A DNA stretch of 64,000 nucleotides from Raphanus sativus. Its lineage: Eukaryota > Streptophyta > Magnoliopsida > Brassicales > Brassicaceae. Below the pieces are notes generated by a model. The model saw nothing but the letters and a program-made list of their open reading frames with translations, was not told where the DNA came from and ran no database searches. Below are positions 1 through 10,644 of the stretch, one piece after another; the stretch's first letter is position 1, and each line of letters opens with the position of its first letter. The translations under genes were made by a program, and so were the position numbers. The stretch covers positions 6,324,001 to 6,388,000 of the forward strand of contig NC_079516.1 of assembly GCF_000801105.2 (NCBI RefSeq), in the 5' to 3' direction.

Positions 1-42
1 ACAAAAATCAGCCCCCGTAACTTTGATTTCCAAGAACAACAA

Positions 43-665
43 ATGAGTCCATCTGAGAAGATCACTCTTGTTACTGTTCTTGTTTCATTTTATATGTTTT
101 CATGTGTTTCAAGTACTGAACTTGAAGTTGGAGGAGAAGATGGTTGGGTCGTACCAAACTCTAACAAGTCTCACGGGGATATGTTTAACCAATGGGCTTC
201 TCACAACCGGTTTAAAGTCGGCGACACTATCCGTAAGTATTTTTTTTATTCTTACTTTTTATCATCTTTACTTTACATATATGTTAACTTTTTGTGAGGG
301 TTTTTTGTTTTGGTGAAGGTTTCAAATACAAGAAAGACTCAGTGTTGGTGGTGTCAGAAGACGAGTACAAGCAATGCAAGGCCACTAAACCGCAACTCTA
401 TTCCAACAACCAAGACACCGTCTTCAAACTAGACCGTCCTGGTTTGTTTTACTTCATCAGCGGTGTCTCGGGCCACTGTGAAAAGGGTCAGAAGATGATC
501 ATTAAAGTCATGGAGACCGAGTCTTCGCCAGATTCTCCTCCTCCTTCCTCACCTTCTTCTCTCCCGGGTTCAACTCACAAGAAGAGCAGTGCGTTAAAAA
601 CCGCTGTCAAGTTCACTAGTTCCTGCTTTGTGGTTCTTATTGTTTCGGTTTTGGTTTGGCATTAG
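43..665 (+). CDS. ENODL5: Early nodulin-like protein (phytocyanin family), probably the ENODL5 ortholog
   Basis: Two exons, 43..232 and 319..665, joined at a GT-AG intron that splits an Arg codon, give 178 aa. Residues 1-27 form a hydrophobic signal peptide. A plastocyanin-like domain follows, with ELEVGGEDGW near its start and two cysteines that can pair (in KQCKATKP and GHCEKGQ). After it comes a Ser/Pro-rich arabinogalactan-like stretch (PDSPPPSSPSSLPGS) and a hydrophobic C-terminus typical of a GPI-anchor signal. ENODLs lack the copper-ligand histidines of true plastocyanins and are thought to be cell-surface glycoproteins. The intron lies where phytocyanin genes usually carry theirs. Its position next to RH51 supports the ENODL5 assignment, but the ENODL6 paralog is close enough that the symbol is less certain than the family. 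Confidence 0.9.
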
Positions 666-1310
666 GGCAGATTTTAGTTCCGGTTTAGCAATTTTTTCTC
701 TTTTTTTTTCTGAACATCTCAATTTGTTCTCCTCAAGTTCTCAAGCAATGATTATTCCAAATAACTACAATGACCGGACCGGTCCAGGTTTCAATCAACA
801 TGCTTTCACTTTCCTTGTGGTATAATTTTTACTACTTATGTGGTTTTTCTACAGTTTTTTAATATGCAGTTTTCATACTTATTAAAAAAACATTTAAAAT
901 TTTGACAACAAATGCATTATTTTCTGTGTTTACTTATTTTTTATGATTTTTAACCAATTAAAATTTATTAAATATAAATATTTTTTTTAAAGTTAACAAT
1001 TTGTCAGATTATTATGTACATTGAAAATGTAAAATATAGATATTTTAGAAACAATTTTCTTTTTACAAAAAAGATGAATCATTATGAAAGGGAGGTAGTA
1101 TTTCATAACCAAATAATCTCTATAGAAAGCTGCCATTAGTTGATTAAACCATTCTTATAACAAAACAGAGAGATCTGAAGTATTGAAAGAAACATAACAT
1201 CCAAACTAAAAAACCACACAGTACTGTTGAGGCAAAACTTGGTGGTGATTCATAAAACACTTTTTGATCCAACGAGAAGGAAATAATCTTTAATTTGGTC
1301 ACAAGACACT
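666..1310. other. Convergent intergenic region between ENODL and RH51
   Basis: AT-rich spacer between two converging genes. It should hold both 3' UTRs and polyadenylation regions. I see no further gene or mobile element. Confidence 0.6.
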
Positions 1311-4281
1311 TCATGCCGCTTTGGGAGTGGACTTGCCTTTGCCATAGGGAGTGTAAGGAGAGAAGCCATTGCGACCTTGCTGATTCCTCGCCTTCCTCAC
1401 CTTCCCAGCTCCGCTTTCTATGTTCAGATGCACTTTTGGCGGCGATGAGAAGCAGAACGATAGAGCAACCGCCTGTGACATCATCCCAAGACAAAAATTT
1501 GATAACCAGCTTCTCTCCTAACCTTGCAAGAACAATAGTATTATTTGTGTAACAATACCTGAAGATCAAGCCGGTGAACGTTAAAGATGTCTTTCAGAGA
1601 ATGTGAATTGTATGCTGCGATATAAGCTCTGTAGGCTTCCTTGGCTATCTTGTTCAGGTTATAGTCCTTGGCAACATACTTCTCCTGCAGGAAAAGAACA
1701 ATAAACAATGTTCTTAGAAATGCAAAAGTCATTCACCAACAAAAAAAAAAAGACTGAATCAGAACAATTACCAGAGCAGATCTAACATTCAAAAGCTTCT
1801 TCTCATTGAACTCAAGCTCCTTTACAGGTACTTTTGCAGCCTGCGGGTTTAAGTACAAATCAGTTAAAAACAAGTAGGTTTTTAACCATAAGAAGATTCT
1901 AAAAAAACCCATCCCATACCTTAAGGTATCGAATAAACTGAAGCTCTTCAGGGATCAAGACAAGCAATGCCTTTCCCTTTGCTCCTTCTCCCCGGGCTGT
2001 TCGACCAACCCTGTGAATATATTCCTGAAAACAACATCAACATTCAACCATCAGCAATCTAACATAAAGGGATGTAGAAAAGCAGAGGAGCTAAGTATAT
2101 CTCCTACCGTTGGCTTGTCTGGAGGATCATATTGTATAATCCAGTCCTACATATAACAAGATTCAACCACAATATGATTTTAGTATACTATTGACTTGTT
2201 GAGTATATAAACGCGTAATAATCAAATACGTACCACGGCAGGAATGTCGAGACCACGAGCAGCAACATCAGTACACAACAGAATACCTTTTTCTGCTTTC
2301 ATAAAGTCGAAAAAGGTTTTAGTTCTTCGGTTCTGATCCAGTCCTCCATGGATGTCACAGCTGTCCACGTTGATAAGCTTCATGATTTCGGCGTGGAACT
2401 GCACCGACTTGCACGTCGAGAAGAAGACCATTATTTTCTTATTCAGGTTCTTCTTCAAAAAGGAAATTAGAAGGAGAAGTCTCTTTTCGCTCGGAACAAC
2501 GCAGTAGCCTTGCTCCAATCCTTCGTTCGTCACCTAACAGTTTCAGAAAACTTATTTAAGTAAAAAATCTCAAAAGGCATGGTGGTCCTTAAATTTTTTT
2601 AATCACCAGAGTTGTGTTTCTTGTGATTGATATACCTTGCGTCTACCATCATCGACATCAACAAGAACGGGAGACGTCAATGACACCCGAGCAAGATCTT
2701 GAACCTGCAACGATTCAAAAAAGAGTACAAAAAATATTAAGTACTAATAACGACACTACCGAGGCTTAACAGGCAAATACCTTTGAAGTCTGGGTGGCAG
2801 AGAATAGTGCCGTTTGCCTAGTCTGCAGAAACATGGTAAAAACTTTAATCAGCACAAACTCCAAACCATAAGTAATGCTAAACTTTAAACAAAAAAAATC
2901 AGCAGAAATATTTGAATTTTTATTTAGTTTTCTCACTGGATTAACCTTTTAAGTAAGAGAGAGAGATAATTTACCTTTGGTAGAATTTTTAGAATCTTAT
3001 TCATGTCTTCCTCAAAATTTTCTTCCAGTATCCTATCAGCTTCATCAATCACAAGGCACTGCAATGCAATTTAGAGGAACATATATAAAGACAGATATCC
3101 ACTAGAATCATATACACAGCTTAAAATAGGACCAATCACATTTCAACTAATAGTATGAGTACAACCTAGGCTAATTATTATAAGCCAAACATTCAGTAGT
3201 TTTCCCTCTCTAGGCGTCAGAATGAATACAACATAAGCTGCTGAGTACAATTCATCTACTTGTCAAAAACAAGACAAGAAGATGCGCCAAATTGGAACAA
3301 TGAAAAGGGACAGTACCTTTAGGTGTTTAAAGATGAAGCCCTTGGTATGTTGAAGATGGTCAAGAAGACGCCCAGGAGTTGCTATCAGCAGATTTGAACC
3401 ATTCGCAATACGTTGTGCTTCCGACCTTCTGTTATTTCCACCAATAACCATGCTGACAGTCAGTGAATGATGCCTCACTAGCTCCTCCGCCACATTTTTA
3501 GTCTGAGATATCAAAAATAGTACAGTGAGAAATGGGAATGCGAGGACGCAGCAACGTACAACAACATTCACACTTTACAATTACAAGAAGAGTTACAGGA
3601 CTCATCTACTTACAATGAGAGTATGGTAGATAAAGAAGGGAGTCTTACCTGAATAGCAAGCTCTCTTGTGGGGCAAATAACGATGACACCAGTCCCGTTG
3701 CGAGGGGAGAAACGCTCTTTAAAGAGCAATTCAACAGCCGGTATGAGGAAAGCGAGGGTTTTACCAGAACCCGTCCTGGCAGCACCAAGAACATCTTTGC
3801 CCTCCAGAAGTGGAGGAATCGATCCAGCTTGAATCTAAAATGATAGCAAAATGATCAAGAGACTTATAAACATGTACACAAGAGAGTGCTTAGCAAATCT
3901 GATTTAAACATGAACAAAAAGGTTCAAGATTTAACGTACTTGAGTCATGTGCTTGAAGTCCATGGCCTTGATAGCTTCGAAAGTCTGCTCAGACAGGTCA
4001 AGGGATTCAAAAGTCTCGTTAGTCATTATCCCTTTCGCCACAACCACCATCTTCTCTTCTTCTTCTTCTTCTTCTTCTTCTTCTTCTTCTTCCTTGTCTT
4101 CGGCTTTGCCTCTCCCCTGCAGCTTCTTCACTTTCTTCTCTTTGATTTCATCTGCGTTTTCCTCTACGTTGTGGGTTTCTTCTTCTACTTCCGCCTTTTG
4201 AATCTCGTTCTTCTTACCACGGTTACGCTTTCTCATCCTCTTCTTCAGCTCTCCACCGGAGTTCTTCTCCAAATCAGCCAT
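1311..4281 (-). CDS. RH51: DEAD-box ATP-dependent RNA helicase 51 (Has1/DDX18 type)
   Basis: Twelve exons (plus-strand order): 1311..1472, 1559..1684, 1772..1840, 1920..2024, 2108..2146, 2234..2533, 2636..2704, 2781..2822, 2975..3058, 3317..3502, 3649..3834, 3940..4281. All are whole-codon exons with GT-AG borders, giving 569 aa. The N-terminus is Lys/Glu-rich with a run of about 14 Glu. The helicase core is complete: Q motif around residues 88-115, motif I ARTGSGKT at about 133-140, Ia PTRELAIQ, Ib [14 protein letters not shown] at about 243-246, III SAT at about 274, [12 protein letters not shown] at about 392-402, [11 protein letters not shown] at about 420-428. The C-terminal extension ends in basic residues. 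Has1-type helicases act in the nucleolus in ribosomal RNA processing. A 5'UTR intron is likely at 4314..4681, and a telo-box lies further upstream. Confidence 0.96.
4053..4093. repeat. (CTT)n microsatellite encoding the poly-Glu tract of RH51
   Basis: An almost pure trinucleotide run inside exon 1 of RH51 reads as GAA/GAG on the minus strand. It is a likely site of length polymorphism that would keep frame. Confidence 0.85.
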
Positions 4282-4313
4282 GTCTGAGCTCTAAATCCTA
4301 ATCAGTCAACTCT

Positions 4314-4681
4314 CTGCAGCAAAATTACATATATATATATATCAACAATCTGTGAAAGAGGGTCACTTCTAGACAGACAACAATACAAGGCCACTGAAAC
4401 CAATGTTTCAACAACAAACGGATGTCCGTAAAACAGGTCATGTGTCGTAATCATTATTAGACTCTAAAAACCGTCAATTTCGATTCTCGCATCCAAAAAT
4501 TGTAAATTTATAGACCAAACTAACTAAGATGCGCAAAGTTTGTAAGAGCTCGTGTATTACACAATACAACAGAAAACAAAATTAGGTTTTACGAAATCAG
4601 CAGTAGTATGATTTTCTCTGATCGATAACAGAGCTTCGGAAAGGAACTGCTACTGGAAGACTAAGCAGTAAATAAACTTAC
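4314..4681 (-). other. Probable 5'UTR intron of RH51
   Basis: On the minus strand a GTAAGTTT donor at 4681 and a CTGCAG acceptor at 4314 bound a 368 bp AT-rich segment between the start codon and a GA-rich upstream stretch. Inferred from splice consensus only. Confidence 0.55.
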
Positions 4682-4764
4682 ATGAAGAAAGGAAGCTACT
4701 TGAATGTTGCGACAATAGTGAAAGAGTGATACCGCGGCGGAGAGAAAGAAAAAAGGACAAAGGT

Positions 4765-4773
4765 TTAGGGTTT
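4765..4773 (-). promoter_or_regulatory. Telo-box upstream of RH51
   Basis: The motif AAACCCTAA on the minus strand sits in the presumed first untranslated exon or promoter of RH51. Such boxes are common in genes for ribosome biogenesis. The second copy of this region, near 6350-6361, has the motif altered by one base. Confidence 0.6.
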
Positions 4774-5062
4774 GACGACTGTTGCAACTTATAACCTTTG
4801 AGTCTTGGACTTGTTTTTTTTTTTTTTAATAAATCTTTTTTCTTTAAATTAAAAGGATAAATAATCTTAATTCCGCCCCCCTGATAAGTAGTAATGTTTC
4901 AATTCCGACCCCAAATTAAAGTTTCAAATAATTTTACCCAACGTTATTGTGGAAAAATATATCTCGGTAAAATGAATATGTGCAAAATTTTATAAATCCA
5001 TAATGCTTTACGATGTGTCTTATCAAAAATTTATTCTTCCAGTAGAAAACTTTAACATGAAA

Positions 5063-6072
5063 CTAGATTTTGACCCGCACGCCCGTGCGGGTGTATTTTC
5101 CAAAATATTGCTATTTATTTTTTATGTCAGTATTAGAGATGAGCGAAAAATCTGAATCCAAAGAATCGAACCGAACCCGACGCAAAAAATAGTATTAAAC
5201 TCAAACAGAAATAGATTAAATATCTGAATTATTCAAAATTTTGGTATTTAGATAACCAAAACTGTTCCAAACCAAAGTGTTTCGGGTATCCGGATGTATT
5301 TGAAATAGATTTATATACTTATATAAATTAATTATTTTTAGATTTAATGTATATGAAAACATCTATAATATATATGATACTTTTAAGTTGGTTTAAATAC
5401 TTGAAAATATATACAATAGTTAAAAGTAAATATCTAAAATAGTTAAAGTATACTCAAAACATCAAAAATACTTAAAATATTTATTAATTTTCTATCCAAA
5501 TATTTAAATCAAACCAATTTATATATTAAGTTTAGATATTCTGACATATGTTATTCAAATTTATATGTAATATATTATTTTGTTTGTAGATTTTGATAAA
5601 ATTAAAGTATATAATGAATTTTTAAAAATTTAAAATAATTTAAATGGGTTATTCAAACCAGAACAGAACCCGCAAAAATCTGAATTGAACCAAAATTTAG
5701 AAATATCTGAATGAGACTGAAATCTTTGAACCCGGAAACCCAAAAAGATCCGAAAGAAACTCGAATGGGTATCTGAACACTCACCTCTGGTCATTATTAT
5801 ATATCATATATGCCATCATATAATTAATCATATTTTATATGTTCTATCATATAAGTAATCATATAATTTCATATATATTATATTTTAAAAATTTCATGTG
5901 ATAAAACCATAATTTAAATTGGTATATGAAACTGGGCTATTTGTATTTTTCTTATATATATATTTAAAAAGAATATTTAAAATAGACTTTCTAATGACTT
6001 CAGTGGCATTACAACCGTGTGAGAATTCATTTTTAATTTTTAATTTTTGTTTGTACTAAATATTAGTCGTAT
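5063..6072 (-). mobile_element. Helitron 3' part, truncated by the gap
   Basis: CTAG at 5063..5066, followed on the plus strand by the same hairpin as in the complete copy. This is the first-contig version of the element annotated at 6648..8016. Confidence 0.75.
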
Positions 6073-6172
6073 NNNNNNNNNNNNNNNNNNNNNNNNNNNN
6101 NNNNNNNNNNNNNNNNNNNNNNNNNNNNNNNNNNNNNNNNNNNNNNNNNNNNNNNNNNNNNNNNNNNNNNNN
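6073..6172. other. Assembly gap (100 N)
   Basis: Exactly 100 undetermined bases, the usual placeholder for a gap of unknown length. The sequences on both sides overlap, so there may be no missing DNA here. Confidence 0.99.
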
Positions 6173-7652
6173 TTTTACGAAATCAGCAGTAGTATGATTT
6201 TCTCTGATCGATAACAGAGCTTCGGAAAGGAACTGCTACTGGAAGACTAAGCAGTAAATAAACTTACATGAAGAAAGGAAGCTACTTGAATGTTGCGACA
6301 ATAGTGAAAGAGTTGATACCGCGGCGGAGAGAAAGAAAAAAGGACAAAGGTTTAGGGGTTGACGACTGTTGCAACTTATAACCTTTGAGTCTTGGACTTG
6401 TTTTTTTTTTTTTTAATAAATCTTTTTTCTTTAAATTAAAGGATAAATAATCTTAATTCCGCCCCCCTGATAAGTAGTAATGTTTCAATTCCGACCCCAA
6501 ATTAAAGTTTCAAATAATTTTACCCAACGTTATTGGGAAAAATATATTCTCGGTAAAATGAATTATGTGCAAATTTTTATAAATCCATAATGCTTTACGA
6601 TGTGTCTTATCAAATTTATTCTTCCAGTAGAGAAACTTTAACATGAACTAGATTTTGACCCGCACGCCGTGCGGGTGTATTTTCCAAAATATTGCTATTT
6701 ATTTTTTATGTCAGTATTGAGATGAGCGAAAAATCTGAATCCAAAGAATCGAACCGAACCCGACGCAAAAAATAGTATTAAACAAACAGAAATAGATTAA
6801 ATATCTGAATTATTCAAAATTTTGGTATTTAGATAACCAAAACTGTTCCAACCAAAGTGTTTCGGGTATCCGGATGTATTTGAAATAGATTTATATACTT
6901 ATATAAATTAATTATTTTTTAGATTTAATGTATATGAAAACATCTATAATATATATGATACTTTTAAGTTGGTTTAAATACTTGAAAATATATACAATAG
7001 TTAAAAGTAAATATCTAAAATAGTTAAAGTATACTCAAAACATCAAAAATACTTAAAATATTTATTAATTTTCTATCCAAATATTTAAATCAAACCAATT
7101 TATATATTAAGTTTAGATATTCTGACATATGTTATTCAAATTTATATGTAATATATTATTTTGTTTGTAGATTTTGATAAAATTAAAGTATATAATGAAT
7201 TTTTTAAAAATTTAAAATAATTTAAATGGGTTATTCAAACCAGAACAGAACCCGCAAAAATCTGAATTGAACCAAAATTAGAAATATCTGAATGAGACTG
7301 AAATCTTTGAACCCGGAAACCCAAAAAGATCCGAAAGAAACTCGAATGGGTATCTGAACACTCACCTCTGGTCATTATTTAATATCATATATGCCATCAT
7401 ATAATTAATCATATTTTATATGTTCTATCATATAAGTAATCATATAATTTCATATATATTATATTTTAAAAATTTCATGTGATAAAACCATAATTTAAAT
7501 TGGTATATGAAACTGGGCTATTTGTATTTTTCTTATATATATATTTAAAAAGAATATTTAAAATAGACTTTCTAATGACTTCAGTGGCATTACAACCGTG
7601 TGAGAATTCATTTTTAATTTTTAATTTTGTTTGTACTAAATATTAGTCGTAT
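6173..7652. repeat. Gap-flanking duplicate, copy 2
   Basis: Near-identical to 4587..6072 and starts at the first base after the gap. Unlike copy 1 it continues beyond the shared part into the 5' end of the Helitron. Confidence 0.93.
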
Positions 7653-8016
7653 TACATAATTGTTATAATTTAGATTACAGAGTAATTTTATTTTTTGTGT
7701 TTTCCCGTTTATTGTACCACCTAAATATCATATATTAATCCAATAGTCATATAAATAGATTTATGTGTAAGATATTGATTCTATAAGATATCGTAAAATT
7801 TAATTCACTATATATTCTGTGTATAGAATAAATTAGTTAGCACAAATATAGGAAATGTTTTAGTTAAAATTCGAATTAGGAAATACATTTATAAATCAAT
7901 TAAATACAAAGATTAATTAAAGTAAGTTAATTAATTATTCCAGTGGCATGCCATTGTAATTATTTAGGAAAACTCAGGTTCAAATTTTATTTGTACTTCA
8001 GTTTTAATAGTTTAGA
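6648..8016 (-). mobile_element. Non-autonomous Helitron, complete copy
   Basis: On the minus strand the element begins TCTAAACTATTAAAAC (8016 leftwards) and ends in a GC-rich hairpin (ACCCGCAC paired with GTGCGGGT) followed by CTAG at 6651..6648. The flanking bases are A before the 5' end and T after the 3' end, the normal Helitron A^T target. Length is 1369 bp. No Rep/helicase ORF is present. The interior contains degenerate AACCGAACCC-like text. The same element is truncated by the gap at 5063..6072. Confidence 0.78.
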
Positions 8017-8590
8017 TGATTATTGATATTGTAAAACTCAAACGCTATTAAAAATATTAAGGTAGTTAACAAAAAAAAAACACAGTGTTTTGCAATCTCT
8101 ATGCATAACATTAATTTTCTCAGATACCAACTCTGAACTCTCTGTATACAGTATACTGTGTTTTGCTCATTCAGAGACACTAATCATACATACATGTAAC
8201 GGAGATGAGCAAAGTTTGTATCTCGTTTGTGAAAATCATATTCATAGAATATAGTAATTTTTTTTGCTTGCCAAACAGTATCCGAGGGGTTGCATAAAAA
8301 TCTTTAAAGCAGTGCAATCATTGATGATTTCAACTGTAGTTTTTATATGCACCTCAACATCTTAATGTTTCTCGCTAGCTTCTGTATACTTTTACCCTAC
8401 TTTTAACAAAATCAACCATCTACACTTTTTAACTTGTACATACTTTGTAGCAACGACGAAATTCTACAAGTGGCACGCTAATATAATACACCCTTTTTGG
8501 TAAAAGTATTATATATTATCAAGATTTTCAATTTTTGTACCGAAGACACAGACATATTAGTAGCAGAGTGCAATAATAAAACCTAAACAG
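8017..8590. other. Intergenic, no gene seen
   Basis: AT-rich spacer right of the Helitron 5' end. No ORF, splice-bounded exon or repeat structure that I can support. Confidence 0.5.
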
Positions 8591-8597
8591 AGTATCT

Positions 8598-8654
8598 AAC
8601 AACAGAAATTACTTAAACAAGAACAACAGAAATTACTTAAACAAGAACAACAGA
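8598..8654. repeat. Short tandem duplication
   Basis: A unit of about 24 bp beginning AACAGAAATTACTTAAAC occurs twice back to back, followed by the start of a third. Confidence 0.8.
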
Positions 8655-8847
8655 AAAAAAATTCTAGGCTGAGCACCAACAAACAGTGAAGGACCCTAGG
8701 AAAAACAAGAGCGGAATGGGGACCTAGTTGCCAAGAGCACACTAGAAAAAAGGTGACCTCAAACCTTGAAACACACAGCGTCCACAACTTCTAAACCATC
8801 CACTCCACACATCAAAAGATTCAAAACAACCGCAGGGAATCGCGATA

Positions 8848-9129
8848 TTGGATTCGCAAGCTTATCCAACATCACCTTACCGGCAGCAGGAGAAGGAGTC
8901 CGCAGCCGACGAGGCCGTCGTTCGGAAAAGCAAGCTGAAGATTGATATGTTTCCAACCCACCTAACCGGAAACGTTTACACTCCTTTAACCAAGGCCCAT
9001 ATAGAGCAATGGGACCGGAATGGCACACCGTTTCCGGAACAGACAACCGTTGGACAAGGAATTAAGCCGATAGCCCAACTGAAACCAAGCTCAAGAATAC
9101 ACACCATTCTTCATAGAGCACACAATTAA
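8848..9129 (+). pseudogene. Unrecognised coding-like repeat segment (IEQWDR family)
   Basis: An open frame of 93 codons, without a recognisable domain, lies immediately 3' of the glycosylase pseudogene. It contains KAHIEQWDRNGTPFPEQ. A related sequence with LIEQWDRFRTPPPE lies on the minus strand at about 46.93-47.05 kb, and the two can be aligned at nucleotide level over roughly 100 bp. Conservation of the protein frame suggests that both derive from a dispersed coding element. No function is assigned. Confidence 0.4.
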
Positions 9130-9329
9130 ACGGTCTCCCCCACTACTTGGATATACCCGGATACACCTATAACAGTCTTGGATTCTGTGATAAGATAATA
9201 ATTCACACAGGAGAAGCATTATAACGGTTAAAGCTTCAAGTTCTGCTCACCAGAAGGGACTTCAAAAGGTGGTTGGCTTCCCAAGAACACTCACGCTTCG
9301 TCTTGGTTTCAAGACTGCGGTTTAAGAGA

Positions 9330-10644
9330 TTAAAGTTGCCAGTCTATGGGAGGAATCCCCATTTGCCCGAGTAGCTGGTTTGGTCGAGAGAAATGTCTGT
9401 TCAAAGCCTTTGGGTCAAAGGTGGAGTATTAATGTTAATTCAGCATTTGGGTCAATATAAGCGCATGCAATGCACAGACAGTTTCTTGCAGTCTCAAAAG
9501 AAACACAGGTTACATTATGCATGTATTAGGCAGTAGAAACTAAATAAAATGTTTACAGGAGTGAACTAACCTGCAGTTGAAAAAAGCTCTATGCGCAGAC
9601 AAACCAGATGACTGAGCTCAGTGGCGAAGCTAAGATTATTCTTTACATGGGTCATTTTATTGAAGTAATTATGTAACAATATTAAAACAATTATATTTTA
9701 AAATTATTACTAAATATAATTTAAAAAGTAAAACAAAATAATATTAGTATTGTTATGAATCTATGAGTTACAATTTTTAACTAAAATATTAGAAATATTT
9801 AATTTTGAACAAAATATATGAGTATTTTATATTGTTTAATATTAGTGAGTGAATAGGATATGTGTATTACTTTTGATTCTCAAATGCTTTATTTATATAA
9901 CATATATTATAATATTATAATATACATATATACTATATATATAGTACATAAGAGAAAAAATAATCAAAAAGATTTTAAAAGCTAAGAAATGATTAAAAAC
10001 AAAATAAGCAAATTAAAAGGAAAACAAAGACCATAACAAGATAAAAAATAACAATGGGGTCAAAAGTAAAGTTTCACATCGAGACAAAAGGGTCAACATA
10101 AATAAAACTTCAATCAAATTATACCACAATTACTTAATATAGATGAAGAAAAAAATTGTTGACAAAAAAAATGAACAAAAAAATTAATAAAAAATCACAG
10201 GGTCAGTGTAGGTCAAAGCTAGAAGGTTTACAGAGATGTGTTTACTGAAGATATTAATGAATCTTATTCATGAAAATAGCTTAACGTTTACAATGTTTCT
10301 CTGCCATATTTATACAAACGTTAGAGAACAATCTAGACTTCTGACAGGTGTCTCTGACAGCTAGCAATCCTGATAAACAAGGGCTTTATATCTGTTGCTG
10401 GGCTGCATTGTGTAAGGTGAGAAAACCGTACGTTTTGTCGTTCTACTTTTTTCATTGACTGAGTTTATTACTGTTGATCTTTGTCTTGCAGCTGAAGTTT
10501 GAGATGTGGGCTTCAGGAGAAGGCCCAACGTCTTTGTTGGGTGATCATGTAATGATCTGTTGGAAAAGCTGAACCCTCTCAAATATACATAGTTTCGCCA
10601 CTGCAAAAGCTGCTATGAATATATGATTTATTTCTATCAACCAG
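9330..10644 (-). pseudogene. UNG: Uracil-DNA glycosylase 3' relic, split by a transposon
   Basis: The last exon, 9330..9396, reads HFSRPNQLLGQMGIPPIDWQL then stop. The penultimate exon reads SGLSAHRAFFNCR (9571..9618) up to a GT donor. These match the conserved C-terminus of family-1 uracil-DNA glycosylases, which remove uracil from DNA in base-excision repair. The 5' half of the penultimate exon (NHIFIAA, 10604..10644) lies beyond a 985 bp insertion at 9619..10603. I see no earlier exons carrying the catalytic and uracil-binding motifs, so the gene is dead. It sits where At3g18630 is expected, between RH51 and C3H38. Confidence 0.82.
9619..10603. mobile_element. hAT-like non-autonomous element inside the UNG relic
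   Basis: Ends CAGTGGCGAAGCT and AGTTTCGCCACTG form imperfect terminal inverted repeats of about 12 bp. The exon sequence of the UNG relic resumes on both sides, which fixes the borders independently. The flanking 8-mers on the minus strand (AGCTTTTG and AGCTCAGT) share only their first half, so a decayed 8 bp target duplication is possible but not proven. There is no transposase. A related start occurs at 29092. Confidence 0.72.

Larger units (their letters stand above)
4587..6072. repeat. Gap-flanking duplicate, copy 1 (RH51 upstream region)
   Basis: This 1486 bp segment runs up to the N gap and is repeated almost base for base at 6173..7652. The differences are nearly all single-base insertions or deletions, mostly in homopolymers. 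It covers the RH51 promoter and the 3' part of a minus-strand Helitron. Its placement at the end of one contig, with the second copy at the start of the next, fits an unmerged contig overlap. Confidence 0.93.
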
